A stretch of DNA of 64,000 bases from CBDBBY01 sp965203795 (GTDB taxonomy: Bacteria > Pseudomonadota > Alphaproteobacteria > Rhodobacterales > Rhodobacteraceae): NCBI GenBank assembly GCA_965203795.1, contig OZ241915.1, positions 1,426,001 to 1,490,000 of the forward strand, given 5' to 3'. The notes beneath the pieces were generated by a model. That model searched no databases, was not told the DNA's origin, and was given only the letters and a program-made list of their open reading frames with translations. Positions 27,196 to 36,423 of the stretch are shown one piece after another. Numbering within the stretch: the first letter of the stretch is position 1; each line of letters begins with the position of its first letter. The position numbers and the translations under genes were made by a program.

Positions 27196-27250
27196 GTCCG
27201 GCGCCGCCCGGAACCCGGACGGACTTCCGGCAGACCGCGAGGATCGGCCA

Positions 27251-28822
27251 ATGAAGCCGTGGAACCGTTTGGACGAGTGCCGCAGAGAAGCCTCGGGAAG
27301 GCGCATCGCCTCCCTGTTTGACGCCGACCGGAACCGGGCCGCGCGGTTTTCGGCCACCTTCGAAGACATGCTTTTCGACTTTTCGAAAACGGGCATCGAC
27401 GAATCCGCGCTGGAGGCTCTCATCGAGCTCGCGGATTGCGCCGATGTGGCGCGAAAGCGCGAGGCGATGTTCGCCGGCGCCCGAATCAACGCGACCGAGG
27501 GCAGGGCGGTTCTCCACACCGTCCTCCGGAACCCCTTCGGCCCGCCGGTTTTCGTCGACGGAACTGATGTCGTGCCGGGCGTCGGCGCGACGCTGGAATC
27601 GATGGAGGATTTCGTTCGCGCGATCTTGTCCGGGAAGCGAAAGCCCGCTTCAGCGCCCCGCTTCACGGATGTCGTGAACATCGGAATCGGCGGCTCGCAT
27701 CTCGGTCCGGAGATGGCCTGCGCAGCGCTGGCCCCTTATGCCGAGGGGCTCCGGGCGCATTTCATCTCGAATGCCGACGGCGCTAACGCCAATGACGTGC
27801 TTTCCGCGCTTGACCCGCGAACGACGATGACGGTCATTGCGTCCAAAACGTTCACGACGGTTGAAACCATGCTGAACGCCGCGACCGTGAAGCGCTGGCT
27901 TGCAGGCGCGATCGGGGAGGACGCGGCGTCGAGGCACTTGGCGGCCGTCTCCACCGCCGGCGAGCGGACAAGCGAGTTCGGTGTCCTTCCCGACGCAGTC
28001 TTCGGATTCGGGGACTGGGTGGGCGGCAGGTACTCCCTGTGGGGTCCCGTCGGCCTTAGCCTTATGTTGGCAATCGGGCCGGGCCGGTTCCGCGAATTCC
28101 TTGACGGCGGCCGCGCCATGGACGAGCACTTCCGCTCCGCTCCCCCCGGCGCCAACCTGCCGGTCCTGCTCGCGCTGGTCGGCATCTGGAACAACCAGGT
28201 TTGCGGACATGCCACGCGCGCGGTGCTTCCCTACGACCAGCGGCTCGCCAGGTTGCCGGCGTACCTGCAGCAGCTCGAAATGGAGTCGAACGGGAAATCC
28301 GCAGCTCTCGACGGTTCCCGTGTAGGTCGGCAGACCGGACCTGTCGTTTGGGGAGAGCCGGGCACGAACGGGCAGCACGCATTCCATCAGCTGCTGCATC
28401 AGGGAACGCAGATCGTGCCGTGCGAGTTCCTCGTTGCTGCGAACGGGCACGAGCCCGAACTCGGGGCGCACCATGTCATGCTGCTCGCCAACTGCTTCGC
28501 CCAGTCGAAGGCGCTGATGGAGGGCAGGCGCGCCGCCGGCGTCGGCCACCGGGAGTTCGACGGGGAAAGGCCGTCAACCACGCTCGTTTACGACAAGCTC
28601 ACGCCGAGGGCGCTTGGCCGGATTGTGGCCATGTACGAGCACCGGGTCTTTGTCGAAGGGGCGATTCTCGGGATCAACAGCTTTGACCAGTGGGGGGTGG
28701 AGCTGGGCAAGGAGCTCGCGGAATCGCTCACCGGCAGCATTGAAACCGGTGAGGCCCGAATCGACGAGGACGGGTCCACCCGCTCGCTGCTCGCGCATGT
28801 CCGCCAACTTCGCAAAGGCTAA
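27251..28822 (+). CDS. pgi: Glucose-6-phosphate isomerase
   Basis: Interconverts glucose 6-phosphate and fructose 6-phosphate. It has 523 residues from ATG 27251 (GAGG eight bases upstream). Signatures: NIGIGGSHLGPEMAC for phosphate binding, VGGRYSLWGPVGLS (P-GLUCOSE_ISOMERASE 1 region), GEPGTNGQHAFHQLLHQG with the catalytic Glu and His, and GINSFDQWGVELGKEL with the catalytic Lys. It is the second gene of a zwf-pgi pair that joins glycolysis/gluconeogenesis to the oxidative route. Confidence 0.96.
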   Translation: MKPWNRLDECRREASGRRIASLFDADRNRAARFSATFEDMLFDFSKTGIDESALEALIELADCADVARKREAMFAGARINATEGRAVLHTVLRNPFGPPVFVDGTDVVPGVGATLESMEDFVRAILSGKRKPASAPRFTDVVNIGIGGSHLGPEMACAALAPYAEGLRAHFISNADGANANDVLSALDPRTTMTVIASKTFTTVETMLNAATVKRWLAGAIGEDAASRHLAAVSTAGERTSEFGVLPDAVFGFGDWVGGRYSLWGPVGLSLMLAIGPGRFREFLDGGRAMDEHFRSAPPGANLPVLLALVGIWNNQVCGHATRAVLPYDQRLARLPAYLQQLEMESNGKSAALDGSRVGRQTGPVVWGEPGTNGQHAFHQLLHQGTQIVPCEFLVAANGHEPELGAHHVMLLANCFAQSKALMEGRRAAGVGHREFDGERPSTTLVYDKLTPRALGRIVAMYEHRVFVEGAILGINSFDQWGVELGKELAESLTGSIETGEARIDEDGSTRSLLAHVRQLRKG

Positions 28823-28871
28823 ATTGCAGCGCGGCCTTCCGCTCGGCCCGCGCGATTTGGCGAAGTGGGAT

Positions 28872-28946
28872 TGGAGCGGGTGATCGGGATCGAACCGACG
28901 ACATTCAGCTTGGGAAGCTGACGTTCTGCCACTGAACTACACCCGC
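28872..28946 (-). tRNA. tRNA-Gly (anticodon CCC)
   Basis: A 75-base tRNA with encoded CCA. Acceptor GCGGGTG pairs with CACCCGC, discriminator T, anticodon loop TTCCCAA gives CCC (reads GGG), T arm GTCGG-TTCGATC-CCGAT (one mismatch-tolerant pair). It is convergent with pgi. Confidence 0.95.
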
Positions 28947-28961
28947 GCCCTATTGGCGTGC

Positions 28962-28990
28962 ACAATCGGCCACGGATTCCGCATAGTCAA
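28962..28990 (-). promoter_or_regulatory. Candidate promoter of tRNA-Gly
   Basis: On the minus strand, TTGACT (28990-28985), a 17-base spacer and GATTGT (28967-28962) place a start near 28955, about nine bases before the tRNA. The -35 is good, the -10 weak. Confidence 0.45.
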
Positions 28991-29302
28991 CACACTTTCA
29001 GAGCCGAAGCTTTCTTGGGCATCCGGCGGCGGCGTTTCCGTGCCTCGCGTTAGGACGGCTCAGGCCGCGCCGGTCGCCGCGGCCATGTCAGCCGATCGCG
29101 TCGGGCGGCTTCCCCGGGAGCTCCGTGTCCGCCGCCCGGCGCTGGAAAGCTCAGGAAAGCACCCCGAGCCTCGGCACTTTGCAATCACGCCATCTTCCAG
29201 CTGCAGTCGTGAGCCGGGATGCACGACATCCAAGCATACGGCCGAAATGCAGGCGGGCCGGCGCCCCCGGATGCCCGCCTCGCGCATCCGGGGGCGCTTG
29301 GT
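28991..29302 (+). other. Intergenic, nothing recognised
   Basis: About 310 bases between the tRNA-Gly promoter and the end of the lipoprotein gene. Open frames on either strand lack plausible composition or ribosome sites, and I saw no RNA signature or strong repeat. Confidence 0.4.
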
Positions 29303-30406
29303 TCAGTTGCTTGGCGTGGGAAGCGATATACCTTGGTAAACGACCGCTGTGGTGCCGACATCCGGCGGGCCCACGATATTGAACGAACCGCCGAAGGTTA
29401 CTGCGGCCGCGCGCGGAAGACCGCTGTCCGCGACCAGCCGCGTCGAAAACCGCCCACCCCACTTGCCCGACTGGCCTTGGAGGGCTTCATCAGACAGGTC
29501 TTCCGCGCCGGGAACTGCTGAAATCGCCACATCGCCGTTGTTGAATATCCCGTTGCTTCCGATGGCGATCTGCCCCAGCCTGAATTCAAGCGGAGCGCCG
29601 TCTGCATCGCCATCGTCCCCGCCTTCGGAAGAGTAGTACGGACTTATTCGGATGCCCCGGCCGCAACCGATGCACCCGGAGATGGATGAGGCGTCGAAGC
29701 TGGCGGTAAGCTGAAGGGAGCCTTCGAACGCGCCAACCTCCAAATTCCCGCCATTCGTGGAGGTGTAGTTTCCGAGGACGGGTCCGGTGTAAGCCGCCGA
29801 CCCCAAAGCCCCGGTGAGATCGACATTGCCGCTCACTTCGGGGCCGTCAATCCACGCGATCTGGTCGACATCGCCTGCGCCGATGGGCCCGCCGCTCCCG
29901 TCCGCGGTGATCAGAAGCCCTCCGGCAAGCCAATCCGAAGCGCTGGTTGGGCTGTACGAAATCATCGCGATCAGCGCAGAATTGCGGCCGTTTTCCTCGC
30001 GCCCGAGCATCCACTGTCCGCCCCGGTGCCCTTGGAACACCGAATCCGCGCTCGTTGAGGAGAAGGCCGAAACGGGAGCCGTGATGCCGGTGGAGGTTCC
30101 GTCCAAATGCGTCACCGTCAGCGACATTTGGATGCCGTCGAACGTCGCGCTTGCCCTGTCAGTTGTTCTGCCGCTTGAATCGGTGTTGCTCGACTGGGTT
30201 ACACTTCCCATTCTCGGAATCGAGTTGGCGGCGGCACGGGCCTTCTCCGAGATCAAAGCCGTCCCGCCTGCGTTATTCAACGTCCGGGCGAGGTCGGCCG
30301 GCTGGCCGCCGGCTGGCTGCTGCTGCGACACGGGCGCGCCTCCGCCGCTGCAAGCGGCCAAGGCCGTCGCGGTCAAGATAAAAGCAAAGTTTACGTGTTG
30401 GTTCAT
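29303..30406 (-). CDS. Outer-surface lipoprotein, TbpB-like barrel suspected
   Basis: A 367-residue lipoprotein. The signal ends with a lipobox, ALAAC (Cys about residue 19), followed by a flexible Gly/Ser/Gln/Pro linker. The rest is rich in short beta strands, Gly, Ser and Asp; near the end AAAVTFGGSFNIVGPPDVG resembles the closing 'FGG-F' element of transferrin-binding-protein-like (TbpB) barrels. An internal CIGCGRG could form a disulfide. ATG 30406 lies directly before the signal peptide; longer starts add non-lipoprotein residues. It stands alone, with about 500 empty bases upstream. Function unknown; TbpB relation is inference. Confidence 0.7.
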   Translation of the reverse strand: MNQHVNFAFILTATALAACSGGGAPVSQQQPAGGQPADLARTLNNAGGTALISEKARAAANSIPRMGSVTQSSNTDSSGRTTDRASATFDGIQMSLTVTHLDGTSTGITAPVSAFSSTSADSVFQGHRGGQWMLGREENGRNSALIAMISYSPTSASDWLAGGLLITADGSGGPIGAGDVDQIAWIDGPEVSGNVDLTGALGSAAYTGPVLGNYTSTNGGNLEVGAFEGSLQLTASFDASSISGCIGCGRGIRISPYYSSEGGDDGDADGAPLEFRLGQIAIGSNGIFNNGDVAISAVPGAEDLSDEALQGQSGKWGGRFSTRLVADSGLPRAAAVTFGGSFNIVGPPDVGTTAVVYQGISLPTPSN

Positions 30407-30909
30407 TGCCTGCGTCCCCATTTTTTGCTCTTGGACCTGCATGCCGCGCACGCGGCGTTCAGAGTTTAACCGCCAAGAGAACTCGATGATCGTGCCAATA
30501 GCATGCCAGCGAAGCAAAATCACCGTTTTCGACTCTCAAGATCTTTTGGCGTTCCGATGCAGCTGGGCTGCACATCCGGCGACGGAGGCCTGGAGCATGC
30601 TTCCGGACAGAAAGGCCATAATTGAGGGAAACAGCCCTGTCGGTGCTGTCCGTGCCGGGTCGGAGGTTCGCGCATTGGCGCTTACGTCAAGCCGTCGCGA
30701 GCGCAGCATGTTGCGTTGAACTTTGCGGGGGCATGCGTTCGCGCCTTCGTGACCGCTGAGGGCGGCAAGAGGGGATTGCGCTCCGCTGCGCAGCGGAGCG
30801 CGGGAATTCCAGGCGGCCGCGCAAATTGCCGTTTCACGCGAGCGGCGGTTCCGCGAGAGCGGGTTCCATTCCGGCGCCGCACGCCGTTCGCCGGGCCGAA
30901 TGAAATTCC
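30407..30909 (+). other. Intergenic region with a long palindrome
   Basis: About 500 bases between the lipoprotein start and the ASKHA gene end. No plausible gene. It contains an A tract upstream of the lipoprotein gene and the perfect palindrome at 30778-30801. Confidence 0.45.
30778..30801. repeat. 24-base perfect palindrome
   Basis: GCGCTCCGCTGC (30778-30789) is followed immediately by its reverse complement GCAGCGGAGCGC (30790-30801). There is no T tract. It could form a strong hairpin ending transcription from either side, or be a copy of a dispersed genomic repeat; similar GCGCTGCGCAGC-rich bits occur near 35445 and 36400. Confidence 0.6.
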
Positions 30910-32943
30910 CTACCGGCGCTTGGGCCGTTTCGATTGACGCCGACGCACGGAAACATTGAACGCCTTGTCGGGCAAATCAACAACGGAATTCAATTCGGGA
31001 AACGGGTCGACCGAATGGGGAAACGCGTTCGCGGCCACAAAATGCTCTTGGAACTTCGGTTCGACCGCGGTTTCGATCTTTTCAATTCCAAGGGCCACCC
31101 GCTGGATTTCCGCGCGGGCTTCGACGCTGCACAAAGCGATTCTGGCTCCGGTTCCTGCCGCGTTTCCTGCCGATGCGACCTTGCCGAGGGGACAATCCGG
31201 GATCATCCCCAGGATCATCGCGTGCTTGGTCGAGATGTGGGACCCGAACGCGCCCGCCAGCACGACCCTGTCGACCGTGTCCGAGCCGAGTTCGTCCATC
31301 AGCAGCCTGGCTCCCGCGTAAAGCGCCGACTTCGCCAGCTGGATGGCCCGGACGTCGCTTTGGGTCACAAGGATTCTCGGCCCGAAATCTGATCCGCCTC
31401 GCAGCAAGTAGGAATTGGTTCTGCCGTCAGCGACCAAGCGAGACGATCCGACCTGTTCGGCGGAGCCGATGAGCCCTGATTTGTCGACGATGCCGCACCT
31501 GCGCATTTCGGCGATCGCCTCGATGATTCCCGACCCGCAGATCCCCGTGATACCGTTGTCCGCCGCCGCTTCTTCGAACCCGGCCTCGTCCGACCAGATC
31601 TCCGATCCGATAATTCTGAAACGCGGCTCCTTGGTTTCCGCATCGATTTCAACACGCTCGATCGCACCCTGTCCCGCGCGCTGGCCGCTCGAGATCTGGG
31701 CGCCCTCGAACGCGGGTCCCGTCGGCGACGAGCATGCAAGAACGCGCTGCCGGCTGCCGAGCACGATTTCCGCGTTGGTCCCGATATCGACCACCAGAAC
31801 CTTGTCTTCGGACTTGTGTGGCTGCTCCGCGAGGATGACGGCGGCGCAATCGGCCCCGACGTGCCCTGCGATGTTCGGAAGGCAATAGGCTTGCGCGGCG
31901 TCGGCGGCAGCGGAAAGACCTAGATCCCTGGCGTCCGCTTCCACAGGCGACGCCGCCGCCAGCGCGAACGGAGCCTGGCCGAGCTCCACCGGGTCGACGC
32001 CAAGCAGGAGATGGTGCATCACGGGATTGCAGACGAAGACGAGTTCCAGAATCCGGTCGCGCTCGACGCCCGCGTCCTTGGCCACCCCGGAGATCAGCTC
32101 GTTCAGAGATTCCCTGACCGCTTCGGTCATTTCCGCTGCGCCGCCGGGATTGAGCATCGCGTACGAGACGCGGCTCATGAGGTCCTCGCCGAACCTGATC
32201 TGCGGATTCATGAGGCCGGCGGATGCGAGAACCGCACCATCGCGCAAGTCGCAAAGATGGGCGGCGATGGTGGTGGACCCCAAATCGACAGCGACCCCGC
32301 AGGCACTCGCTTCCTGGAATCCTGGCCACGCGGCGACGATTTTCGCAAAACCGCCGCCGCCCGTGTGCACGGCGAGCGTCGCCGTCCATCCGCCCTTTCT
32401 CAGAACAGGCTGAAGATCCCGAAGGACGAGGATGTCGATCCGCGGATTCCCGATGCCCCATTGGGATTCAAGCGCAGATTTCGTGCGCTCCCAGTCACCG
32501 GACGGATGGTGCATGTCCGGTTCGGCGACCTCGACATAATGTAGGCGCGTCGCCGGATTCATGGTCACGGGTCGGGTATCCGCCGCCTTGCGAACCACTT
32601 GCCGATGAACCTGGGATTCCGGCGGGACATCGACGACGAGGTCGCCGAGCACCCGCGCCTGGCATCCCAGCCGTCGGCCCTTCTTCAGACCGCGCACGCG
32701 GTCGTAGCGCTCCTCGACTGCGTTCCACTCGGATAGCGAGGTTCGCTCCGAGGAGATGCCGAGCTTCGGAAAATTTCCGAACGAAGGGGATATTTGGCAC
32801 CGCGAGCAAATACCGCGCCCTCCGCAAACGCTGTCGAGGTCGACGCCAAGCGTGCGGGCTGCCTGCAGAACAGGCGTGCCCTCAGGAATCCGCCCTCGCT
32901 TGCCGGACGGCGCGAAGACGATCAGCGGACCGGCATCAGGCAT
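30910..32943 (-). CDS. ASKHA-domain corrinoid activation protein (RACo/RamA-like), N-terminal [2Fe-2S]
   Basis: A 677-residue protein of the DUF4445/ASKHA family. Residues 1-105 form a ferredoxin domain with the plant-type [2Fe-2S] pattern CGGRGICSRC and a later Cys in RLGCQAR. The ATPase-like part begins near 215 with VAVDLGSTTIAAHL and continues with VLVVDIGTNAEIVLG and ITGICGSGIIEAIAEM. Relatives reductively reactivate the cobalt of corrinoid methyltransferases. It lies 165 bases downstream of the methyl-THF methyltransferase gene on the same strand. The corrinoid protein and substrate methyltransferase it should serve are not in the window. Confidence 0.86.
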   Translation of the reverse strand: MPDAGPLIVFAPSGKRGRIPEGTPVLQAARTLGVDLDSVCGGRGICSRCQISPSFGNFPKLGISSERTSLSEWNAVEERYDRVRGLKKGRRLGCQARVLGDLVVDVPPESQVHRQVVRKAADTRPVTMNPATRLHYVEVAEPDMHHPSGDWERTKSALESQWGIGNPRIDILVLRDLQPVLRKGGWTATLAVHTGGGGFAKIVAAWPGFQEASACGVAVDLGSTTIAAHLCDLRDGAVLASAGLMNPQIRFGEDLMSRVSYAMLNPGGAAEMTEAVRESLNELISGVAKDAGVERDRILELVFVCNPVMHHLLLGVDPVELGQAPFALAAASPVEADARDLGLSAAADAAQAYCLPNIAGHVGADCAAVILAEQPHKSEDKVLVVDIGTNAEIVLGSRQRVLACSSPTGPAFEGAQISSGQRAGQGAIERVEIDAETKEPRFRIIGSEIWSDEAGFEEAAADNGITGICGSGIIEAIAEMRRCGIVDKSGLIGSAEQVGSSRLVADGRTNSYLLRGGSDFGPRILVTQSDVRAIQLAKSALYAGARLLMDELGSDTVDRVVLAGAFGSHISTKHAMILGMIPDCPLGKVASAGNAAGTGARIALCSVEARAEIQRVALGIEKIETAVEPKFQEHFVAANAFPHSVDPFPELNSVVDLPDKAFNVSVRRRQSKRPKRR

Positions 32944-33108
32944 GCTTGGCTCCGACCGGGCGAAACAGGGCTTGGTTCATCGACATTGCCGGATCACTGG
33001 CTTCCGGGCGAGGGAGGGTGCCATCCGAAACGTGCCGGGGCGGAACCGTCAAGCAGGGGATGCCTACCGCTCAATCTTCGAAAGGCGCAATTCCAGGCGG
33101 GAGGGCGG

Positions 33109-34029
33109 TCAGGCCCTCCTTCGCCGCCGCCTGCGGGTACCGGCGGCCGGCATCACGTCCGCTGTGCGCGGCTTGTAATTCCTGATCCAGTCGGCGCCGT
33201 TGGCGTCGTTGTTGCATAGGAGGTTGGCTGCGCGGATCGTCTCCATCTCTTTCGGCCGCACCGGGTTCATGATCGCGGAGGTCATACCGGCGCATATGGC
33301 CATAGGAAGGAAGGTCGCATTGATTCCGTGGCGGTTGGGAAGGCCGAAGGAGATGTTGGAGGCTCCGCAGGTCGTGTTCACGTCCAGTTCCTCCCTAAGC
33401 TGCCTTACAAGCGCAAACACCTGCCTGCCTGCCGTCGCCATGGCCCCGACCGGCATGACCAACGGGTCGACGACAATGTCGGAGGAGGGAATGCCGTAGT
33501 CGGCCGCCCGCTCCACAATCTTCTTCGCGACAGCGAAACGCACTTTCGGATCTTCCGAGATCCCCGTGTCGTCGTTGGCGATGGCCACGACCGGCACGTT
33601 GAATTTCTTGACCATGGGGAGGACCGTTTCGAGCCGCTCCTCTTCTCCTGTCACGGAATTCAGCAGCGGCCGGCCGTCGCATGCCTCCAATCCCGCCTGA
33701 AGCGCGCCTGGAACCGAGCTGTCGATGGAAATCGGGACGTCAGTCACGGACTGGACCAGCTCGATCAGCCGCTTCATCAGCGGAGGCTCTGTCTGATTCG
33801 GGTCCGGATTGGTATTGTAGACGACGCCTGCGTTGACATCGAGCATCAAGGCGCCGCAGGCCACTTGCTCCTTGGCGTCGCTTTCGACCGTGGTGAAGAT
33901 CTCAGCTTCGAGTTCGGCCGCTAGCATCTTTCTGCCGGTGGGGTTGATCCGCTCGCCGATCACGCAGAACTTCTCGTCTGGGCCGATCACGACCGTCCGG
34001 GTCTTCGATTCGACGACCGTCCGGGTCAT
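33109..34029 (-). CDS. Methyltetrahydrofolate:corrinoid methyltransferase (pterin-binding)
   Basis: A 306-residue TIM-barrel protein of the dihydropteroate synthase-like methyltransferase family (MtgA/AcsE/MetH pterin domain). FCVIGERINPTGRK at the start, MLDVNAG, ISIDSSVPGALQAG, NSVTGE and VVAIANDDTG follow the pterin-binding barrel order. It moves a methyl group between corrinoid protein and tetrahydrofolate. A basic tail of Arg residues ends the protein. Its ATG overlaps the reductase stop by four bases (ATGA), so the two are translationally coupled. Confidence 0.88.
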   Translation of the reverse strand: MTRTVVESKTRTVVIGPDEKFCVIGERINPTGRKMLAAELEAEIFTTVESDAKEQVACGALMLDVNAGVVYNTNPDPNQTEPPLMKRLIELVQSVTDVPISIDSSVPGALQAGLEACDGRPLLNSVTGEEERLETVLPMVKKFNVPVVAIANDDTGISEDPKVRFAVAKKIVERAADYGIPSSDIVVDPLVMPVGAMATAGRQVFALVRQLREELDVNTTCGASNISFGLPNRHGINATFLPMAICAGMTSAIMNPVRPKEMETIRAANLLCNNDANGADWIRNYKPRTADVMPAAGTRRRRRRRA

Positions 34030-34958
34030 TTCCGTGTTCCGGCGTCTTGCATGGTCGACGCCGCCGCTCGGCGCCGCCCGATCCATTCCGCGCTGGCGCG
34101 AATCCCTCCCAGCGGAAACAAATGCACATTCTCAATTCCGAGCTGATCGGATTTCGCGCGGGCTTCCGCGAAGCGGCCCACAATTTCATTCGGTTCGAAG
34201 GGCTGCACCAGCAGGCGAAGATCGCGGGCGCGGCGCTGCAGGACCCGAATCGATGCTCCGACCCCGCACTCCAGCGCGAATTTCAGAAGCGTCTGCAAGC
34301 GGGCCGGTCCAGCGACGCCCATGTGGACCGGCAGCGCGACACCCAGGTCGCGAATTCGCTTGGCCCATTGCGCAACGGGTCCGAAATCGAAAGCGAATTG
34401 CGTGACGATCGCCATCCGCGCGTCGGTTTTCTCCGAAAAACCCTGCTTATCGAGGAGCGCCCTGTCGACCATGCAGGCGGTGCCGTCGGGATCGATGTCG
34501 CGGTTGCCTTCAGGATGCCCGGCCACATGGATGTCCGTAAACCCGGCTTCGTCCAGCAGCCCTGTCTCAAGCACCTGCATCGAACGGTCATAGTCGCCGC
34601 GCGGCCGTTCAACGCCTCCGCCGAGCACCAGCGCCTGCCTCACGTCCGCCTCGTTGCGGTACCGCTTCACGATGCGCTCGAGCTCCGCTCTGCCGCTCAG
34701 CATGCGCACCGGGATGTGCACCATGACCGGAAAGCCCTCGGAGCGCAGCCGCCCGGCCGTGGCCACCATGTCGTCAAGCGGCGTGCCGTCTATGCAGGCG
34801 ACATAGATCCGCGTGCCTGCGGGGAGCAGATCCTTGAAGCTTGCGATCTTCGCCGCCGTCCGCGGCATGACTTCAATCGAAAAGCCTTCCAGAGCGGAGG
34901 ATATCGCAGCCTTCCTGCCGGCGGCGTGCTCAGGGGTCGCGCCGCCCGTCCGGGTCAT
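34026..34958 (-). CDS. Methylenetetrahydrofolate reductase-like protein
   Basis: A 310-residue FAD-dependent TIM barrel of the MTHFR family, which interconverts 5-methyl- and 5,10-methylene-tetrahydrofolate. FSIEVMPRTAAK corresponds to the conserved N-terminal FE-x-P-P region, HIPVRMLSG and LVLGGGVERP follow, and VTQFAFDFGPVAQWAKRIRDLG is the conserved FAD/folate segment. The start ATG 34958 lies 8 bases after the preceding gene. With the methyltransferase downstream it would oxidise methyl groups drawn from methylated amines. This is the C1-cluster paralog type rather than housekeeping metF. Confidence 0.87.
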   Translation of the reverse strand: MTRTGGATPEHAAGRKAAISSALEGFSIEVMPRTAAKIASFKDLLPAGTRIYVACIDGTPLDDMVATAGRLRSEGFPVMVHIPVRMLSGRAELERIVKRYRNEADVRQALVLGGGVERPRGDYDRSMQVLETGLLDEAGFTDIHVAGHPEGNRDIDPDGTACMVDRALLDKQGFSEKTDARMAIVTQFAFDFGPVAQWAKRIRDLGVALPVHMGVAGPARLQTLLKFALECGVGASIRVLQRRARDLRLLVQPFEPNEIVGRFAEARAKSDQLGIENVHLFPLGGIRASAEWIGRRRAAASTMQDAGTRK

Positions 34959-34966
34959 CGAACCGG

Positions 34967-35269
34967 TCAAGTCGTTTCCCAGCCGTCCTTGCCGACCAGA
35001 AGCTTGATCCGCTCCCGATCGTAATCCGCCTCGATTCGAACAGCCTCGGACTCCGCGACCGCAGCGGGCTCGCCGTCGATGCTGAATGGCGCTCCCTTCC
35101 TCCATTCCGCCAAATACGCTTCTGCGTCCTTGGCGCCGACCCTCATCGCGCATCGGTCGATGGCCTGCTCGAAACGCTCGGATAGCTGGCGCTTCGCGGC
35201 CCGCCTCCCTTTTCCGACAATTACCTGCGCCGGGATGTCCCTCCAGTAAACCACGGTGACTTCTGGCAT
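34967..35269 (-). CDS. 'Virulence factor' family small protein
   Basis: A 100-residue protein starting MPEVTVVYWRDIPAQVIVGKG, matching the family called 'virulence factor' (PF13769) that accompanies MTHFR and methyl-THF methyltransferase genes in alphaproteobacteria. No catalytic motif is visible; the name is historical. It is the first gene of the minus-strand cluster and is divergent from rlmE. Confidence 0.8.
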   Translation of the reverse strand: MPEVTVVYWRDIPAQVIVGKGRRAAKRQLSERFEQAIDRCAMRVGAKDAEAYLAEWRKGAPFSIDGEPAAVAESEAVRIEADYDRERIKLLVGKDGWETT

Positions 35270-35565
35270 CGGATGGCGTCCGCTTCGAATGAAGGTGAGC
35301 TTCTACTATTTGCGGAAATTCGGCGCTATTGGCGAAAAGCGGCATTTGTGCAATAAATTCGACACTTGTGATCGGAACCCGACCGCGCTCGCACCGATGC
35401 GGCGCCCGCAAACGAAATTCAGGAGCATACCGTGCGTGGAGCGCAGCGCTGCGTGCGCAGGCAGAATCGGGCGACGCCTGTCGGCGGACTGTCGGGCGGC
35501 GGACAGCTCGCCTGGGCATCGCCGCTCTGCCCGGCGCGGGGAAACGCCCACTCGGAAACTGGTCA

Positions 35566-36312
35566 ATGAGCGCGGGGCGGGGCGCCCGCGACCTGAGGGT
35601 GCGCGTTCGAACAGCGCGCAGGCGGAAGGCGAGTTCAACCCGCTGGCTGGAGCGGCAGCTGAACGATCCGTACGTGCGCCGGGCAAAAAAGGAGGGGATG
35701 CGCGGGCGCGCCGCTTACAAGCTGATCGAAATCGACGACAAGTTCGGTTTCCTTAAGCCCGGCACGGTCGTCGTGGATCTAGGATGCGCACCGGGAGGCT
35801 GGTCGCAAGTGGCGGCTGATCGGGTGAACGCGGCAGGACGGAATCCGTATCGCCCGCAAGGCAAGGTTTTCGGCGTGGATCTCAAGGAGACGGAAGCCGT
35901 GCCCGGCGCCGAGTTCCTAGTGCTCGATTTCCTTGAGGAGGAAGCCGCCGAGGGCTTCCGCGATGCAATCAGCATCAAGGTTGACGCGGTTCTCTCCGAC
36001 ATGGCGGCGCCATCCACCGGGCACGCCCAGACCGACCATCTTCGCGTCATTGCCCTCTGCGAGGCGGCGGCGAGGTTCGCCGCCGCGGCGCTGAAGCCGG
36101 GGGGCACATTCGTTGCGAAAGTCCTCGCCGGCGGCGCGGAAGGCGAGCTGCAGAAGGAGTTGAAGACAAGATTCAGGTGCGTCTCGCATTTCAAGCCTCC
36201 TGCCAGCCGAAGCGACAGCTCGGAAAAATACGTCGTGGCTGCGGGCTTCCGGATGTCGGGCAAGCGGACGCCGAAGCCGCCGCATGTTCGGGGGGCAAAG
36301 GAGGGCGGCTGA
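35566..36312 (+). CDS. rlmE: 23S rRNA 2'-O-methyltransferase (U2552)
   Basis: A SAM-dependent RrmJ/FtsJ enzyme that methylates U2552 of 23S rRNA late in 50S assembly. ATG 35566 starts a basic N-terminus leading to SSTRWLERQLNDPYVRRAKK; VVDLGCAPGGWSQV is the SAM loop; catalytic Asp and Lys lie in LSDMAAPSTGH and FVAKVLAGG. Length 248 residues is typical for alphaproteobacteria. The frame is open upstream to 35329, but that part has no coding character. The usual Ppx/GppA neighbour is absent. Confidence 0.93.
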   Translation: MSAGRGARDLRVRVRTARRRKASSTRWLERQLNDPYVRRAKKEGMRGRAAYKLIEIDDKFGFLKPGTVVVDLGCAPGGWSQVAADRVNAAGRNPYRPQGKVFGVDLKETEAVPGAEFLVLDFLEEEAAEGFRDAISIKVDAVLSDMAAPSTGHAQTDHLRVIALCEAAARFAAAALKPGGTFVAKVLAGGAEGELQKELKTRFRCVSHFKPPASRSDSSEKYVVAAGFRMSGKRTPKPPHVRGAKEGG

Positions 36313-36423
36313 ATCTTGCGGAGCCCGGCTCCGGAACCCTGTCGGCAACTTGACTTGCGGCCTGCGCGGCTGAATGGTCAAGTGCCCGGAATTCCGCGGC
36401 GCTGCGCAGCAAAGAGGTCCAGC

